The notes under the pieces were generated by a model. It did not search any database and was not told the origin of the DNA. It worked only from the letters and a program-made list of their open reading frames with translations. The translations under genes were made by a program, and so were the position numbers. Below, piece by piece: positions 57,502-64,000 of a stretch of DNA of 64,000 nucleotides. The stretch is from Trebonia sp963759545 (GTDB lineage: Bacteria; Actinomycetota; Actinomycetes; Streptosporangiales; Streptosporangiaceae), in contig CAVXAB010000031.1 of the NCBI GenBank assembly GCA_963759545.1, positions 62,001 through 126,000 on the forward strand. The letters run 5' to 3'. How positions within the stretch are numbered: position 1 is the first letter of the stretch; each line of letters starts with the position of its first letter.

Positions 57502-58530
57502 TCAGCCGAGCAGTTCCCTGACGCGGGGGATGACCTGGTGTCCGTAGAGGTCGATGTTGGACATCAACTGGTCGTGGGTGAAGCCCGGCATGCCGTACTT
57601 CAGGTCGAACCTGGTGGCGCCGAGGACGCGGAGGTTGGCGGCGATCTTCGTGGCCACGGTTTCCGGCGAGCCGACGTACAGCGCCCCGTGCGGCCCGGTT
57701 TCCCGCTCGAACGACGCCTCGGTGGGCAGCGCGAAGCCGCGCTCGGCCGCCATCGCGGTGATGATGTCCCGCCAGCGGGGCCAGAACTCCGCCTTGGCCT
57801 GCTCATCGGTGGCCGCGACGTGGCCGGGGGAGTGCACCATGACCGGCAGCGGCGGGCGGCCGAACTTCTCCAGGGCCCGCTGGTACAGCTCGGAGAACGC
57901 GGCGAACCTGGCGGGCGGGCCGCCGATGATGGCCAGCGCCAGGCCGAACCCGAGGCGGGCGGCGCGGACCACCGACTCCGGGTTGCCGCCGACGCCGATC
58001 CACGCCGGGAACGGCCCCGACTCGGTGTGCGGCACCACGTCCTGGTTGAGCAGCGGCGCGCGGGTCTTGCCCTCCCAGGTGACCGGCCCGCCCTTGAGCA
58101 ACTCGGCGAACAGCGCGGCCTTCTCCTCGAAGAGCTCCTCGTAGTCGGCGAGGTCGTAGCCGAACAGCGGGAACGAGTCGACGCTCGACCCGCGGCCGAT
58201 GATGACCTCGGCCCGGCCACCGGACAGGGCGTTCAGCGTGGAGTACCGCTGGAACACCCGGACCGGGTCGTCTGAGCTGAGCACGGTGACCGCGGATCCC
58301 AGGCGGATCCTGGACGTGCGGGCCGCGATCGCGCCGAGCACCACGTCCGCGGCGGGCATCGGGAAGTCCCCGGTGTGATGCTCGCCGATGCCGAAGAAGT
58401 CCACGCCCGCCTGCTCGGCGAAGACGCCCTCTTCCGCGACGTTGCGGATCGTCTGGGCGTGGGCGAGCGGATGACCCGCGGCGTCGCTGTTCCTGTCGCC
58501 GAAGGTGTCAAGCCCGAAGGTGTACGTCAC
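57502..58530 (-). CDS. LLM-class flavin-dependent oxidoreductase
   Basis: 342 residues from a GTG at 58530 preceded by AGGAGCTTGCC; the frame to 58569 would cover the operator. Luciferase-like barrel: YTFGLDTFGDRNSDAAGHPL, EEGVFAEQAGVDFFGIGEHH, IRLGSAVTVLSSDDPVRVFQ, AEVIIGRGSSVDSFPLFGYD, FPAWIGVGGNPESVVRAARL. This is the TIGR03858/alkanal-monooxygenase-like group, FMN- or F420-using. It is divergent from a TetR gene and shares an operator with it, so it is probably induced by the ligand of that repressor. Confidence 0.88.
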   Translation of the reverse strand: MTYTFGLDTFGDRNSDAAGHPLAHAQTIRNVAEEGVFAEQAGVDFFGIGEHHTGDFPMPAADVVLGAIAARTSRIRLGSAVTVLSSDDPVRVFQRYSTLNALSGGRAEVIIGRGSSVDSFPLFGYDLADYEELFEEKAALFAELLKGGPVTWEGKTRAPLLNQDVVPHTESGPFPAWIGVGGNPESVVRAARLGFGLALAIIGGPPARFAAFSELYQRALEKFGRPPLPVMVHSPGHVAATDEQAKAEFWPRWRDIITAMAAERGFALPTEASFERETGPHGALYVGSPETVATKIAANLRVLGATRFDLKYGMPGFTHDQLMSNIDLYGHQVIPRVRELLG

Positions 58531-58569
58531 GGCAAGCTCCTGTTTTTCCTGGCTCAGTGCTGCCGGCAA

Positions 58570-58589
58570 AAACGGACTTTACCCCGTTT
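58570..58589. promoter_or_regulatory. operator O1 of the LLM/TetR pair
   Basis: AAACGG-N8-CCGTTT with centre ACTTTACC. It lies between the GTG at 58530 and the TetR ATG at 58616. The same 18 bases occur reversed at 59249-59266. Confidence 0.75.
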
Positions 58590-58615
58590 ATATTCCTGGC
58601 CGTACAGTTGACGCC

Positions 58616-59230
58616 ATGGACCAGCCCGGCCTGACCCTGGGGTCACCGCCCCGCGAGCGCGCCGACGCCGCGCGCAACCGGCGTCACCTGCTGGCGACCG
58701 CGCGGGAGATGCTCGCCGAGCAGGGCGCGGACAAGCTGACGATGGACGCGCTGGCCGAGCGGGCGGGGCTTGGCAAGGGCACGGTGTTCCGCCGGTTCGG
58801 CACCAGGGCAGGGATCTTCCAGGCGCTGCTTGACGACGACGAGCGCGACTTCCAGCAGCAGGTGCTTTCCGGGCCGCCGCCGCTCGGCCCCGGTGCCCCG
58901 CCGCTCGACCGGCTGATCGCTTACGGTCGCGCCAGGACCGGCTTCATGACCGGGCACGGCGTGATCGCGCGCGCCGCGCTCGACGGCAGGGAGCTCGTCC
59001 CCGCCGGCCAGCAGACGCCCATCTCCCGGGTGCACATCAGGTACCTGCTGCAGGAACTGCGGCTCGACGCCGCCGACCCGGACGTGCTCGCCCTCCAGTT
59101 GACGGCGGCGCTCGACGCGCCGCTGCTCCTCTACTTGTCGGGTGCCGACGACTCGCCGGAAGTATCGGGACGCCTCGGCCGGGGGTGGGAAGACCTCGTC
59201 CGGCGGGTATGCAGACCGCAGAACGCCTGA
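58616..59230 (+). CDS. TetR-family regulator
   Basis: 204 residues from the ATG at 58616; the longer frame upstream overlaps the divergent gene. HTH: RRHLLATAREMLAEQGADKL, TMDALAERAGLGKGTVFRRF, then GTRAGIFQALLDDDERDFQQ. The ligand domain contains HIRYLLQELRLDAADPDVLA. It probably represses itself, the divergent LLM oxidoreductase and the downstream Ddn-like gene through the two matching operators. Confidence 0.87.
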   Translation: MDQPGLTLGSPPRERADAARNRRHLLATAREMLAEQGADKLTMDALAERAGLGKGTVFRRFGTRAGIFQALLDDDERDFQQQVLSGPPPLGPGAPPLDRLIAYGRARTGFMTGHGVIARAALDGRELVPAGQQTPISRVHIRYLLQELRLDAADPDVLALQLTAALDAPLLLYLSGADDSPEVSGRLGRGWEDLVRRVCRPQNA

Positions 59231-59248
59231 GCGGCCAGCCGGACCTAT

Positions 59249-59269
59249 TAAACGGGGTAAAGTCCGATT
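59249..59269. promoter_or_regulatory. operator O2 upstream of the Ddn-like gene
   Basis: TAAACGGGGTAAAGTCCG is the reverse complement of the core of O1; the right arm has one change (CCGATT). It lies 62 bases before the Ddn-like start and 20 bases after the TetR stop. Confidence 0.75.
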
Positions 59270-59330
59270 ATGCTTGCCGGGAACAGGTAGTTCCGCGGTA
59301 GACCGCTGCACCCGATTCGACGGAGGCGAC

Positions 59331-59771
59331 ATGCCACTCACCGGTGAATACGAGCCAAGCTCCGCGTCATGGTCCCGTGACCAGGTCCAAGCGTACGAAG
59401 GCTCCGGCGGCACGGCGGGCAACGAGCTGAACGGCAAGCCCGTGATCATCTTGACCTCGATGGGCGCCAAGAGCGGGAAACTGCGCAAGACCCCGCTGAT
59501 GCGCGTCGAGCACGACGGGGAGTACGCCGTCGTCGCCTCCCTGGGCGGGGCGCCCAAGCACCCGGTCTGGTACTACAACCTGACCGCCAACCCGCACGTC
59601 GAACTCCAGGACGGCCCGGCTAAGAACGACTACACGGCCAGGGAGGTCCAGGGAGCCGAGCGGGACGCCTGGTGGGCGCGCGCGGTCGCGGCCTGGCCCG
59701 ACTACGCCGAGTACCAGAAGAAGACCACCAGGGTCATCCCGGTCTTCGTGCTCACCCCGGCCGCCGCCTGA
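59331..59771 (+). CDS. deazaflavin (F420)-dependent nitroreductase-family protein (Ddn-like)
   Basis: 146 residues from the ATG at 59331 (CGGAGGCGAC before it). Split-barrel fold: NELNGKPVIILTSMGAKSGK, LRKTPLMRVEHDGEYAVVAS LGGAPKHPVWYYNLTANPHV. These segments match the mycobacterial Ddn family, which uses reduced F420 to reduce quinones or nitro compounds. AREVQGAERDAWWARAVAAW, PDYAEYQKKTTRVIPVFVLT is the standard C-terminus. Probably a redox-protective enzyme under the TetR operator O2. Confidence 0.9.
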   Translation: MPLTGEYEPSSASWSRDQVQAYEGSGGTAGNELNGKPVIILTSMGAKSGKLRKTPLMRVEHDGEYAVVASLGGAPKHPVWYYNLTANPHVELQDGPAKNDYTAREVQGAERDAWWARAVAAWPDYAEYQKKTTRVIPVFVLTPAAA

Positions 59772-59785
59772 CCGGAGTCACCGCT

Positions 59786-61462
59786 CTACCCGCGCAGGGT
59801 CGCGCCGTCCGACAGGCGGCCGACGGTGCGCTCGTAGACGCCGAGCCAGCCGTTGTCGCCTGACGCGGGCGGCGCGGTGAACGCCGCCCGGCGGCGCTCA
59901 AGCTCGTCGGCGGGGACGTCGAGGTCGACGACCCGCTGGTCGAGGTCGATGGTGATGATGTCGCCGTCGCGCACCAGGCCGAGCGGGCCGCCCGTGGCGG
60001 CCTCTGGCGAGACCTCGCCGACGACGATTCCCTTGTTGACCAGGCCGGACATCTGCCCGTCGGTGATCACGGCGCACTTGTCGCCGAGCCCGGCGCCGTC
60101 CAGGGCGAAGATGAACGCCGAGGTCAGCCCCATGCCAGGGCCGCCGCGGAGGCCGATGCCGGACAGCAGTACGACCTCGCCCGCCTGGACCTCACCCGCC
60201 CGCAGTCCCTCAAGTCCGGCGTCCCGCGAGTGGTAAATGCGGGCCGGGCCGCTGAACCGGCGCGGCCGCGTGTCGTCGACCGCGAGCTTGACCACGCTGC
60301 CCTCGGGGGCGAGCGACCCGCGCAGCACCACGATCGTCGGGTGGTTGGCGAACGGGTCGTCGGCCGGCCGGATGACCTCCGGGTTCCGCACGGTCGCGGC
60401 CTCGTAGATCTCTCCCGCGGTGCGCCCGTCGACGGTCGGCGTGTCCGGCCGGAGCAGGCCGGACAGCTGCTTCATGACCGCCTGGGTGCCGCCCGCCTCC
60501 TCGAGGTCCTCGATGCGCTGCTCGCCGTTCGGCCGCACCGCCGCCACCAGCGGGACGCGCGGCGCGAGCGTCTCGTACAGCCGCCAGATGTCGACGTCGC
60601 ACTCGGCCTCGACCGCCACGGCCTTCAGGTGCTTCATGGTGTTGATCGAGCCGCTGAGCGCCAGCATGACGGTGACCGCGTTGGCGAACGCGTCCGCCGT
60701 GAGCACGTCCCGCGGTCGCACGTCCTCAAGGATCAGGTCCACGATCCGCGCGCCCGCGCGCCGCACCGCGTCCCACATCTCCGGGCTGTTGGCCCGCACC
60801 GGCGTGGTGCCTGGCAGCGTCATGCCGAGCGCCTCGCAGCTGATGTGCATCGAGTTGGCGGTGCCCATGCCCGCGCAGACGCCAGGCCCGGTGATCGCGT
60901 TCTCGCTCATCTCGGCGAGTTCCTCGAGGGTCACCTCGCCGGAAGCGACGTGCCCGGCCTTGAGGAACACCTCCTCGATGTCCAGCCTCTCGCCGCGGTA
61001 CAGCCCGCACGGCTGGTAGCCGCAGGGCACGATCAGCGTGGGGATGTTCAGCCGGGCGGCGGCCATGAGCTGCCCGGGCACGGTCTTGTCGCAGGATGCC
61101 AGGCAGATCATGCCGTCCAGCTGCGCGCCCTCGACCGCCACCTCGATGTCCGCGGCGATCAGGTCGCGCGAGGGCAGGATGTACCGGCCGTCCTTGCCGA
61201 CGCTGGTGATGAAGTCGCTCGGCGCGGCGGTCCGCACCTCGAACGCCAGGCCGCCGGCCTCCCTGATGGCCTGCTTCAGCGGCCCGACGATGCCGTCCAG
61301 GTGGGCGAAGCAGCTTGCCAGGTCCGACGAGCTGTTCACGATCGCGATCTTCGGCTTGGTCATGTCCTCGTCGCTGATGCCGAGGGAGAGCCACTGCGCC
61401 CGCCGCGTCGCCCAGCGCGAGCTGCCGACCGGCAGGTTACTCCTGAGTTCCACCGCTACCAT
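59786..61462 (-). CDS. IlvD/Edd-family dehydratase
   Basis: 558 residues from an ATG at 61462 that overlaps the stop of the upstream gene. Family motifs: KIAIVNSSSDLASCFAHLDG (Fe-S Cys near 51), DGMICLASCDKTVPGQLMAA (second Cys), GPGVCAGMGTANSMHISCEA LGM (third Cys), SGLVNKGIVVGEVSPEAATG GPL near the end. This group covers dihydroxy-acid dehydratase and sugar-acid dehydratases. Because the gene sits with aconitase X and an FAD oxidoreductase, and its N-terminus resembles sugar-acid enzymes (LRSNLPVGSSRWATRRAQWL), a role in breakdown of a polyhydroxy acid is more likely than in Val/Ile synthesis. Confidence 0.87.
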   Translation of the reverse strand: MVAVELRSNLPVGSSRWATRRAQWLSLGISDEDMTKPKIAIVNSSSDLASCFAHLDGIVGPLKQAIREAGGLAFEVRTAAPSDFITSVGKDGRYILPSRDLIAADIEVAVEGAQLDGMICLASCDKTVPGQLMAAARLNIPTLIVPCGYQPCGLYRGERLDIEEVFLKAGHVASGEVTLEELAEMSENAITGPGVCAGMGTANSMHISCEALGMTLPGTTPVRANSPEMWDAVRRAGARIVDLILEDVRPRDVLTADAFANAVTVMLALSGSINTMKHLKAVAVEAECDVDIWRLYETLAPRVPLVAAVRPNGEQRIEDLEEAGGTQAVMKQLSGLLRPDTPTVDGRTAGEIYEAATVRNPEVIRPADDPFANHPTIVVLRGSLAPEGSVVKLAVDDTRPRRFSGPARIYHSRDAGLEGLRAGEVQAGEVVLLSGIGLRGGPGMGLTSAFIFALDGAGLGDKCAVITDGQMSGLVNKGIVVGEVSPEAATGGPLGLVRDGDIITIDLDQRVVDLDVPADELERRRAAFTAPPASGDNGWLGVYERTVGRLSDGATLRG

Positions 61463-62823
61463 TCCTCCCCTAGGTAAGCGCCGTCGGCGAGCAGGCGGTC
61501 GCGTAGCTGGCCGTAGTCAACCTCGCGGCAGCCGGTGCCGCCCTTCAGCGCGAGGTCGGCGGCGGTGCCCGCCGCCTGGCCCATCGCGAAGCACGGCCCG
61601 GACACGCGCGCGGCGGACTGCCCGCCGTGCGTCATCGAGGCGCAGCGTCCCGCCACGTACAGGTTGTCCACGGCCCGCGGCACGATCATCCGGAACGGAA
61701 GCTGGTTGAACCCGCGCGGGTCATCGCCTCTCGGGAAGCGGATGTCGACGTCCCCGGCGACGTGCGCCTCGACCGGCCAGCCGTTGACACCGATCGAGTC
61801 GGGGAAGTCGGCGCAGTCAAGGACGTCGTCCTGGGTGAGCTGGTACTCGCCGACGATCCGGCGCGTCTCCCTGATCCCGACCTGCGGGGCGATGTCCACG
61901 ATGTAGGAGTCCTCGAAGCCCGGCGTGACGTCCCTGATGAACTCCCACGCGTCCCGCGCCTGCCTGCGGCCGATGACCTCGCCGTAGCTGAGCTGCCAGA
62001 CGTCCGTGCCGTCCACCGGGCTGCCGTCCTGGTTGGCGAGCTGGCTCATGTTCGCCCGCCACTCGAGCGGGTTCCGCTGCGGCCGGACGATGGGCCGCTT
62101 GCGCGGGAACTTGTGCGTGCCCGCGGCCTCGGCCTCGTCCATCTTCCTTGCGACCACTTTCCAAGCCTGCCCGGCCTTGCCCGCGTCGACTCCGTTGATG
62201 CGGAACATCAGCGAAGGGAACATGAGGTCCTCTGCCGTGCTGCCCTTCTCGAAGGGCGCGCCCGACCACGCCGCCACGTCGCCGTCACCGGAGCAGTCGA
62301 TGAACACCTGCCCCCTGATGGCGTGCCTGCCCGACTTGGACTCAACGAACACCGCGCCGACCCGGTTGGCGGCCGTCATGCTGACCCCGGTCACCATCGC
62401 GTGGTAAAGCAGCGTGGCGCCTGATCCGGCGACCAGTTCGTCGGCCGCGATCTTGTACGCGGAGATGTCGAAGGCCTGGGCCGCTACCCGGTCGCCAAGG
62501 GAAAGGTGCGGCTCGCTCAGCCCGTCAAGGGCCGTGAGCCGGTCGAGCAGGTCGTCGGCGAGCCCGCGGATGACCCGGCGGTGCTCGCCGTGCACGTTCG
62601 CGTGCAGCCCGCAGAACGTGGACAGTCCGCCGGCGGTGCCCGCGCCGCCGAGGTAGCCGTAGCGCTCGATGAGGATCGTCGACCGGCCGGCCCGCGCGGC
62701 CGAGGCCGCCGCGGTGATGCCGGCGGGCCCGCCGCCGATCACCACGACCTCGTAGTCACCGAGTACCGGGGTCTGCCGGGCCGGCTCGGGTACCGCTGCC
62801 GCTGGCTCAGACGCCGCTGCCAT
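61456..62823 (-). CDS. FAD-dependent oxidoreductase
   Basis: 455 residues from the ATG at 62823. Dinucleotide motif YEVVVIGGGPAGITAAASAA RAG near residue 26, then LIERYGYLGGAGTAGGLSTF CG, QVFIDCSGDGDVAAWSGAPF and the C-terminal NLYVAGRCASMTHGGQSAAR VSGPCFAMGQAAGTAADLAL. This is the PF12831-type family, oxidising hydroxy or amino acids or sugar-like compounds. It overlaps the aconitase-X small subunit by 17 bases and the dehydratase by 7, so all four genes are one operon. Substrate unknown. Confidence 0.87.
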   Translation of the reverse strand: MAAASEPAAAVPEPARQTPVLGDYEVVVIGGGPAGITAAASAARAGRSTILIERYGYLGGAGTAGGLSTFCGLHANVHGEHRRVIRGLADDLLDRLTALDGLSEPHLSLGDRVAAQAFDISAYKIAADELVAGSGATLLYHAMVTGVSMTAANRVGAVFVESKSGRHAIRGQVFIDCSGDGDVAAWSGAPFEKGSTAEDLMFPSLMFRINGVDAGKAGQAWKVVARKMDEAEAAGTHKFPRKRPIVRPQRNPLEWRANMSQLANQDGSPVDGTDVWQLSYGEVIGRRQARDAWEFIRDVTPGFEDSYIVDIAPQVGIRETRRIVGEYQLTQDDVLDCADFPDSIGVNGWPVEAHVAGDVDIRFPRGDDPRGFNQLPFRMIVPRAVDNLYVAGRCASMTHGGQSAARVSGPCFAMGQAAGTAADLALKGGTGCREVDYGQLRDRLLADGAYLGEEW

Positions 62824-63247
62824 TGCCGTCCTTCCGCTTGAGTATCTCGATGACGCCGCGATCGCCGTCGACGCGCACGAGGTCACCGGTCCTGATCACC
62901 TCGACCGGGTCCTGGTCGAGCGCCGTCACGCACGGCACGTGCGAGACCACCACCGCCAGGGCGATCTTGGTGTTCATGACGTTGAAGACCATGGCCTTGG
63001 GCCCGACGCCCTCAAGCCTGGCCAGGTGGAACACGCCCGACCAGCCGGACGATCCCTTGGCGGCGGGGAACACCAGGACCTTCCCCGCCATGGACTGCCC
63101 GGCAAGCTCATGCCGGGACTCGATGATCGTCCCGGTGCGCGAGTCCACGCCGCCCCAGCCGGCGATGGCCTCGCTGGTGACGAGCGCCTCGCCCTCGCAG
63201 ACGCCGCCGCCGAGGCCGCGGCCATGCAACACGGTCGCCGTTGTCAC
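62807..63247 (-). CDS. aconitase X small (swivel) subunit, DUF126 type
   Basis: 146 residues. DUF126 swivelling domain: VLHGRGLGGGVCEGEALVTS, AIAGWGGVDSRTGTIIESRH, ELAGQSMAGKVLVFPAAKGS, SGWSGVFHLARL, then RTGDLVRVDGDRGVIEIL. The SGWSG stretch holds the conserved catalytic Ser loop of AcnX. With the large subunit this is the split form of aconitase X, which in known cases dehydrates cis-3-hydroxy-L-proline or, in archaea, phosphomevalonate. It overlaps both neighbours. Confidence 0.88.
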   Translation of the reverse strand: MTTATVLHGRGLGGGVCEGEALVTSEAIAGWGGVDSRTGTIIESRHELAGQSMAGKVLVFPAAKGSSGWSGVFHLARLEGVGPKAMVFNVMNTKIALAVVVSHVPCVTALDQDPVEVIRTGDLVRVDGDRGVIEILKRKDGNGSGV

Positions 63248-64000
63248 AGGTTCCCCTCCCAGCGGCCGGTCACCGCCGCGTCAACGCACTCCCCGGTGTC
63301 GCCGAACCAGCCCTGCACGCCCATGATCGCGGGCAGGTAGTGCGCCTGCTTGGCCGAGTCCGTCACGATCACCCGGGTGCCGTCGGGGACGAAGCGCCCC
63401 ATGGCCGGGCAGGTGTCGCTCATCAGCACCGCGCCGGCCGCGCGCAGCCGGTCGCCGTAGCCGCTGCGCTCGGCGAGCAGCCGGATGCCGCGCGGCGTGA
63501 ACAGCCACAGTTCCGTGCCCGGCGCCACCTTGCGCTCGCCGAGCAGGTCGCAGACGTCGCGAATCTGGTCAAGGCTGGCGTGCGGGCAGCCGATCATCAC
63601 CAGGTCGACCGCGGTGTCGGCGGCGGTCGTGTTGAGCCGCGCGTAGGCGGCTTCCCGCTCGGCGGGGCCGTACCTGACGGTCAGCGCCGGCTTCTTGCCT
63701 GGCCCGCCGAGCGCCTGCTCAAGCGTCTGCGCCTCCGCGGTGACGCCGGGGATGTGGTACATCTCCACGCCGCCCGACGTCGCGGCGGCGGCGCCGAAGT
63801 GCTTGAGCTTCACCAGGTTGGGCGTGTCGGTGATGCCGGTGAGCACGGGCACGGTCTCTCCGGCGACCTTGCCGACCGCGTAGCCGAGCAGCCCCCAGTC
63901 CCGGTTGGTAGCAACGTCCACGGTCACCTCGACGTGCACGGTGGCGTGCCTGTTCTCCCGCAGGTGGTACCCCCAGTACGGGATCTTCCCGGTGAGCATG
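63244..64000 (-). CDS. aconitase X large subunit (5' end beyond the window)
   Basis: About 252 codons of the C-terminal part, open to the window edge. Visible AcnX features: ENRHATVHVEVTVDVATNRD WG near the edge, VAGETVPVLTGITDTPNLVK, VDLVMIGCPHASLDQIRDVC (with the cluster Cys), AGAVLMSDTCPAMGRFVPDG (second Cys) and VIVTDSAKQAHYLPAIMGVQ (Ser-x-Lys). The full protein is usually about 400 residues, so 140-160 residues and the start lie beyond 64000. An ATG at 63998-64000 may be internal. The stop overlaps the small subunit by 4 bases. Confidence 0.87.
   Translation of the reverse strand, partial: MLTGKIPYWGYHLRENRHATVHVEVTVDVATNRDWGLLGYAVGKVAGETVPVLTGITDTPNLVKLKHFGAAAATSGGVEMYHIPGVTAEAQTLEQALGGPGKKPALTVRYGPAEREAAYARLNTTAADTAVDLVMIGCPHASLDQIRDVCDLLGERKVAPGTELWLFTPRGIRLLAERSGYGDRLRAAGAVLMSDTCPAMGRFVPDGTRVIVTDSAKQAHYLPAIMGVQGWFGDTGECVDAAVTGRWEGNL

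Noticed and set aside
59786..61462. ilvD of valine/isoleucine synthesis
   Set aside because: It belongs to the family, but it sits in an operon with aconitase X and an FAD oxidoreductase and has a sugar-acid-dehydratase-like N-terminus.

Overview
This is a 64-kb stretch of a very GC-rich actinobacterial chromosome. The signs are strong third-position G/C bias, frequent GTG/TTG starts, GGAGG-type ribosome sites and ATGA start/stop overlaps. It also has F420/LLM-type oxidoreductases, a Ddn-like deazaflavin nitroreductase, a branched-chain 2-oxoacid dehydrogenase operon and an actinobacterial-type phenylacetate cluster. The genus cannot be told from the sequence. No rRNA, tRNA, CRISPR array, transposase or phage gene was found. 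The region reads as metabolic and accessory chromosome, rich in transcription factors.

Layout. 1-1.5 kb: a partial HAF-repeat lipoprotein and a LuxR-type regulator. 1.8-11.4 kb: phenylacetate degradation (paaG, paaI, a TetR regulator paaR, then paaZ-ABCDE-K). Two matching ACCGA-N4-TCGGT palindromes mark the likely PaaR regulon; paaZ is broken by four single-base indels. 11.6-17.9 kb: a maltokinase-cap-like protein, an MFS exporter, an Lrp regulator and a giant indolepyruvate:ferredoxin oxidoreductase. 17.9-28.8 kb: the most unusual locus. A ketopantoate-reductase-like enzyme and a LysR regulator stand divergent from one long, tightly overlapping operon. That operon holds an EPTP-type beta-propeller protein, an uncharacterised about 400-aa protein, a branched-chain-type ABC importer (with a LivM-LivG fusion), an HpcH/HpaI aldolase and a PDC-hydrolase-like amidohydrolase. 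It looks like an uptake and breakdown pathway for an unidentified organic acid.

28.8-36.6 kb: a UPF0145 protein, a 90-bp tandem repeat, a VOC protein, the bkd operon (E1 alpha, E1 beta, E2) with a divergent Lrp regulator, and a flavin monooxygenase. 37-48 kb: mostly single genes (RibD-like reductase, LLM enzymes, hydrolase plus TetR, MOSC protein, methyltransferase, LacI, DUF1707 protein, 6-phosphogluconate dehydrogenase, DoxX-like protein). 47.7-52.8 kb: a TIGR01777 epimerase divergent from a CarH-type B12 photoreceptor regulator, a deletion scar joining two truncated genes, a MOSC-FNR-ferredoxin fusion and a ScoMcrA-head protein. 52.9-59.8 kb: an MFS protein, a DUF1684 protein, a patch of gene fragments, AMP nucleosidase, CsbD, and an LLM/TetR/Ddn regulon sharing an operator. 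59.8-64 kb: an IlvD-type dehydratase, an FAD oxidoreductase and a two-subunit aconitase X, the large subunit running off the edge.

Three layers of non-coding structure stand out. Family A is a roughly 240-bp intergenic element (4 copies) with a conserved long central hairpin and, in its best copy, short terminal inverted repeats; it is MITE-like. Family B is a short element ending in CCGAACGACTTCGG that lies between genes and also inside two coding regions, adding in-frame peptide to PaaA and to the LivM-LivG linker. Third, several genes carry single-base indels in C/G-rich stretches (paaZ four times, an LLM gene, a DUF1707 gene), which suggests either true decay or consensus errors in the assembly.
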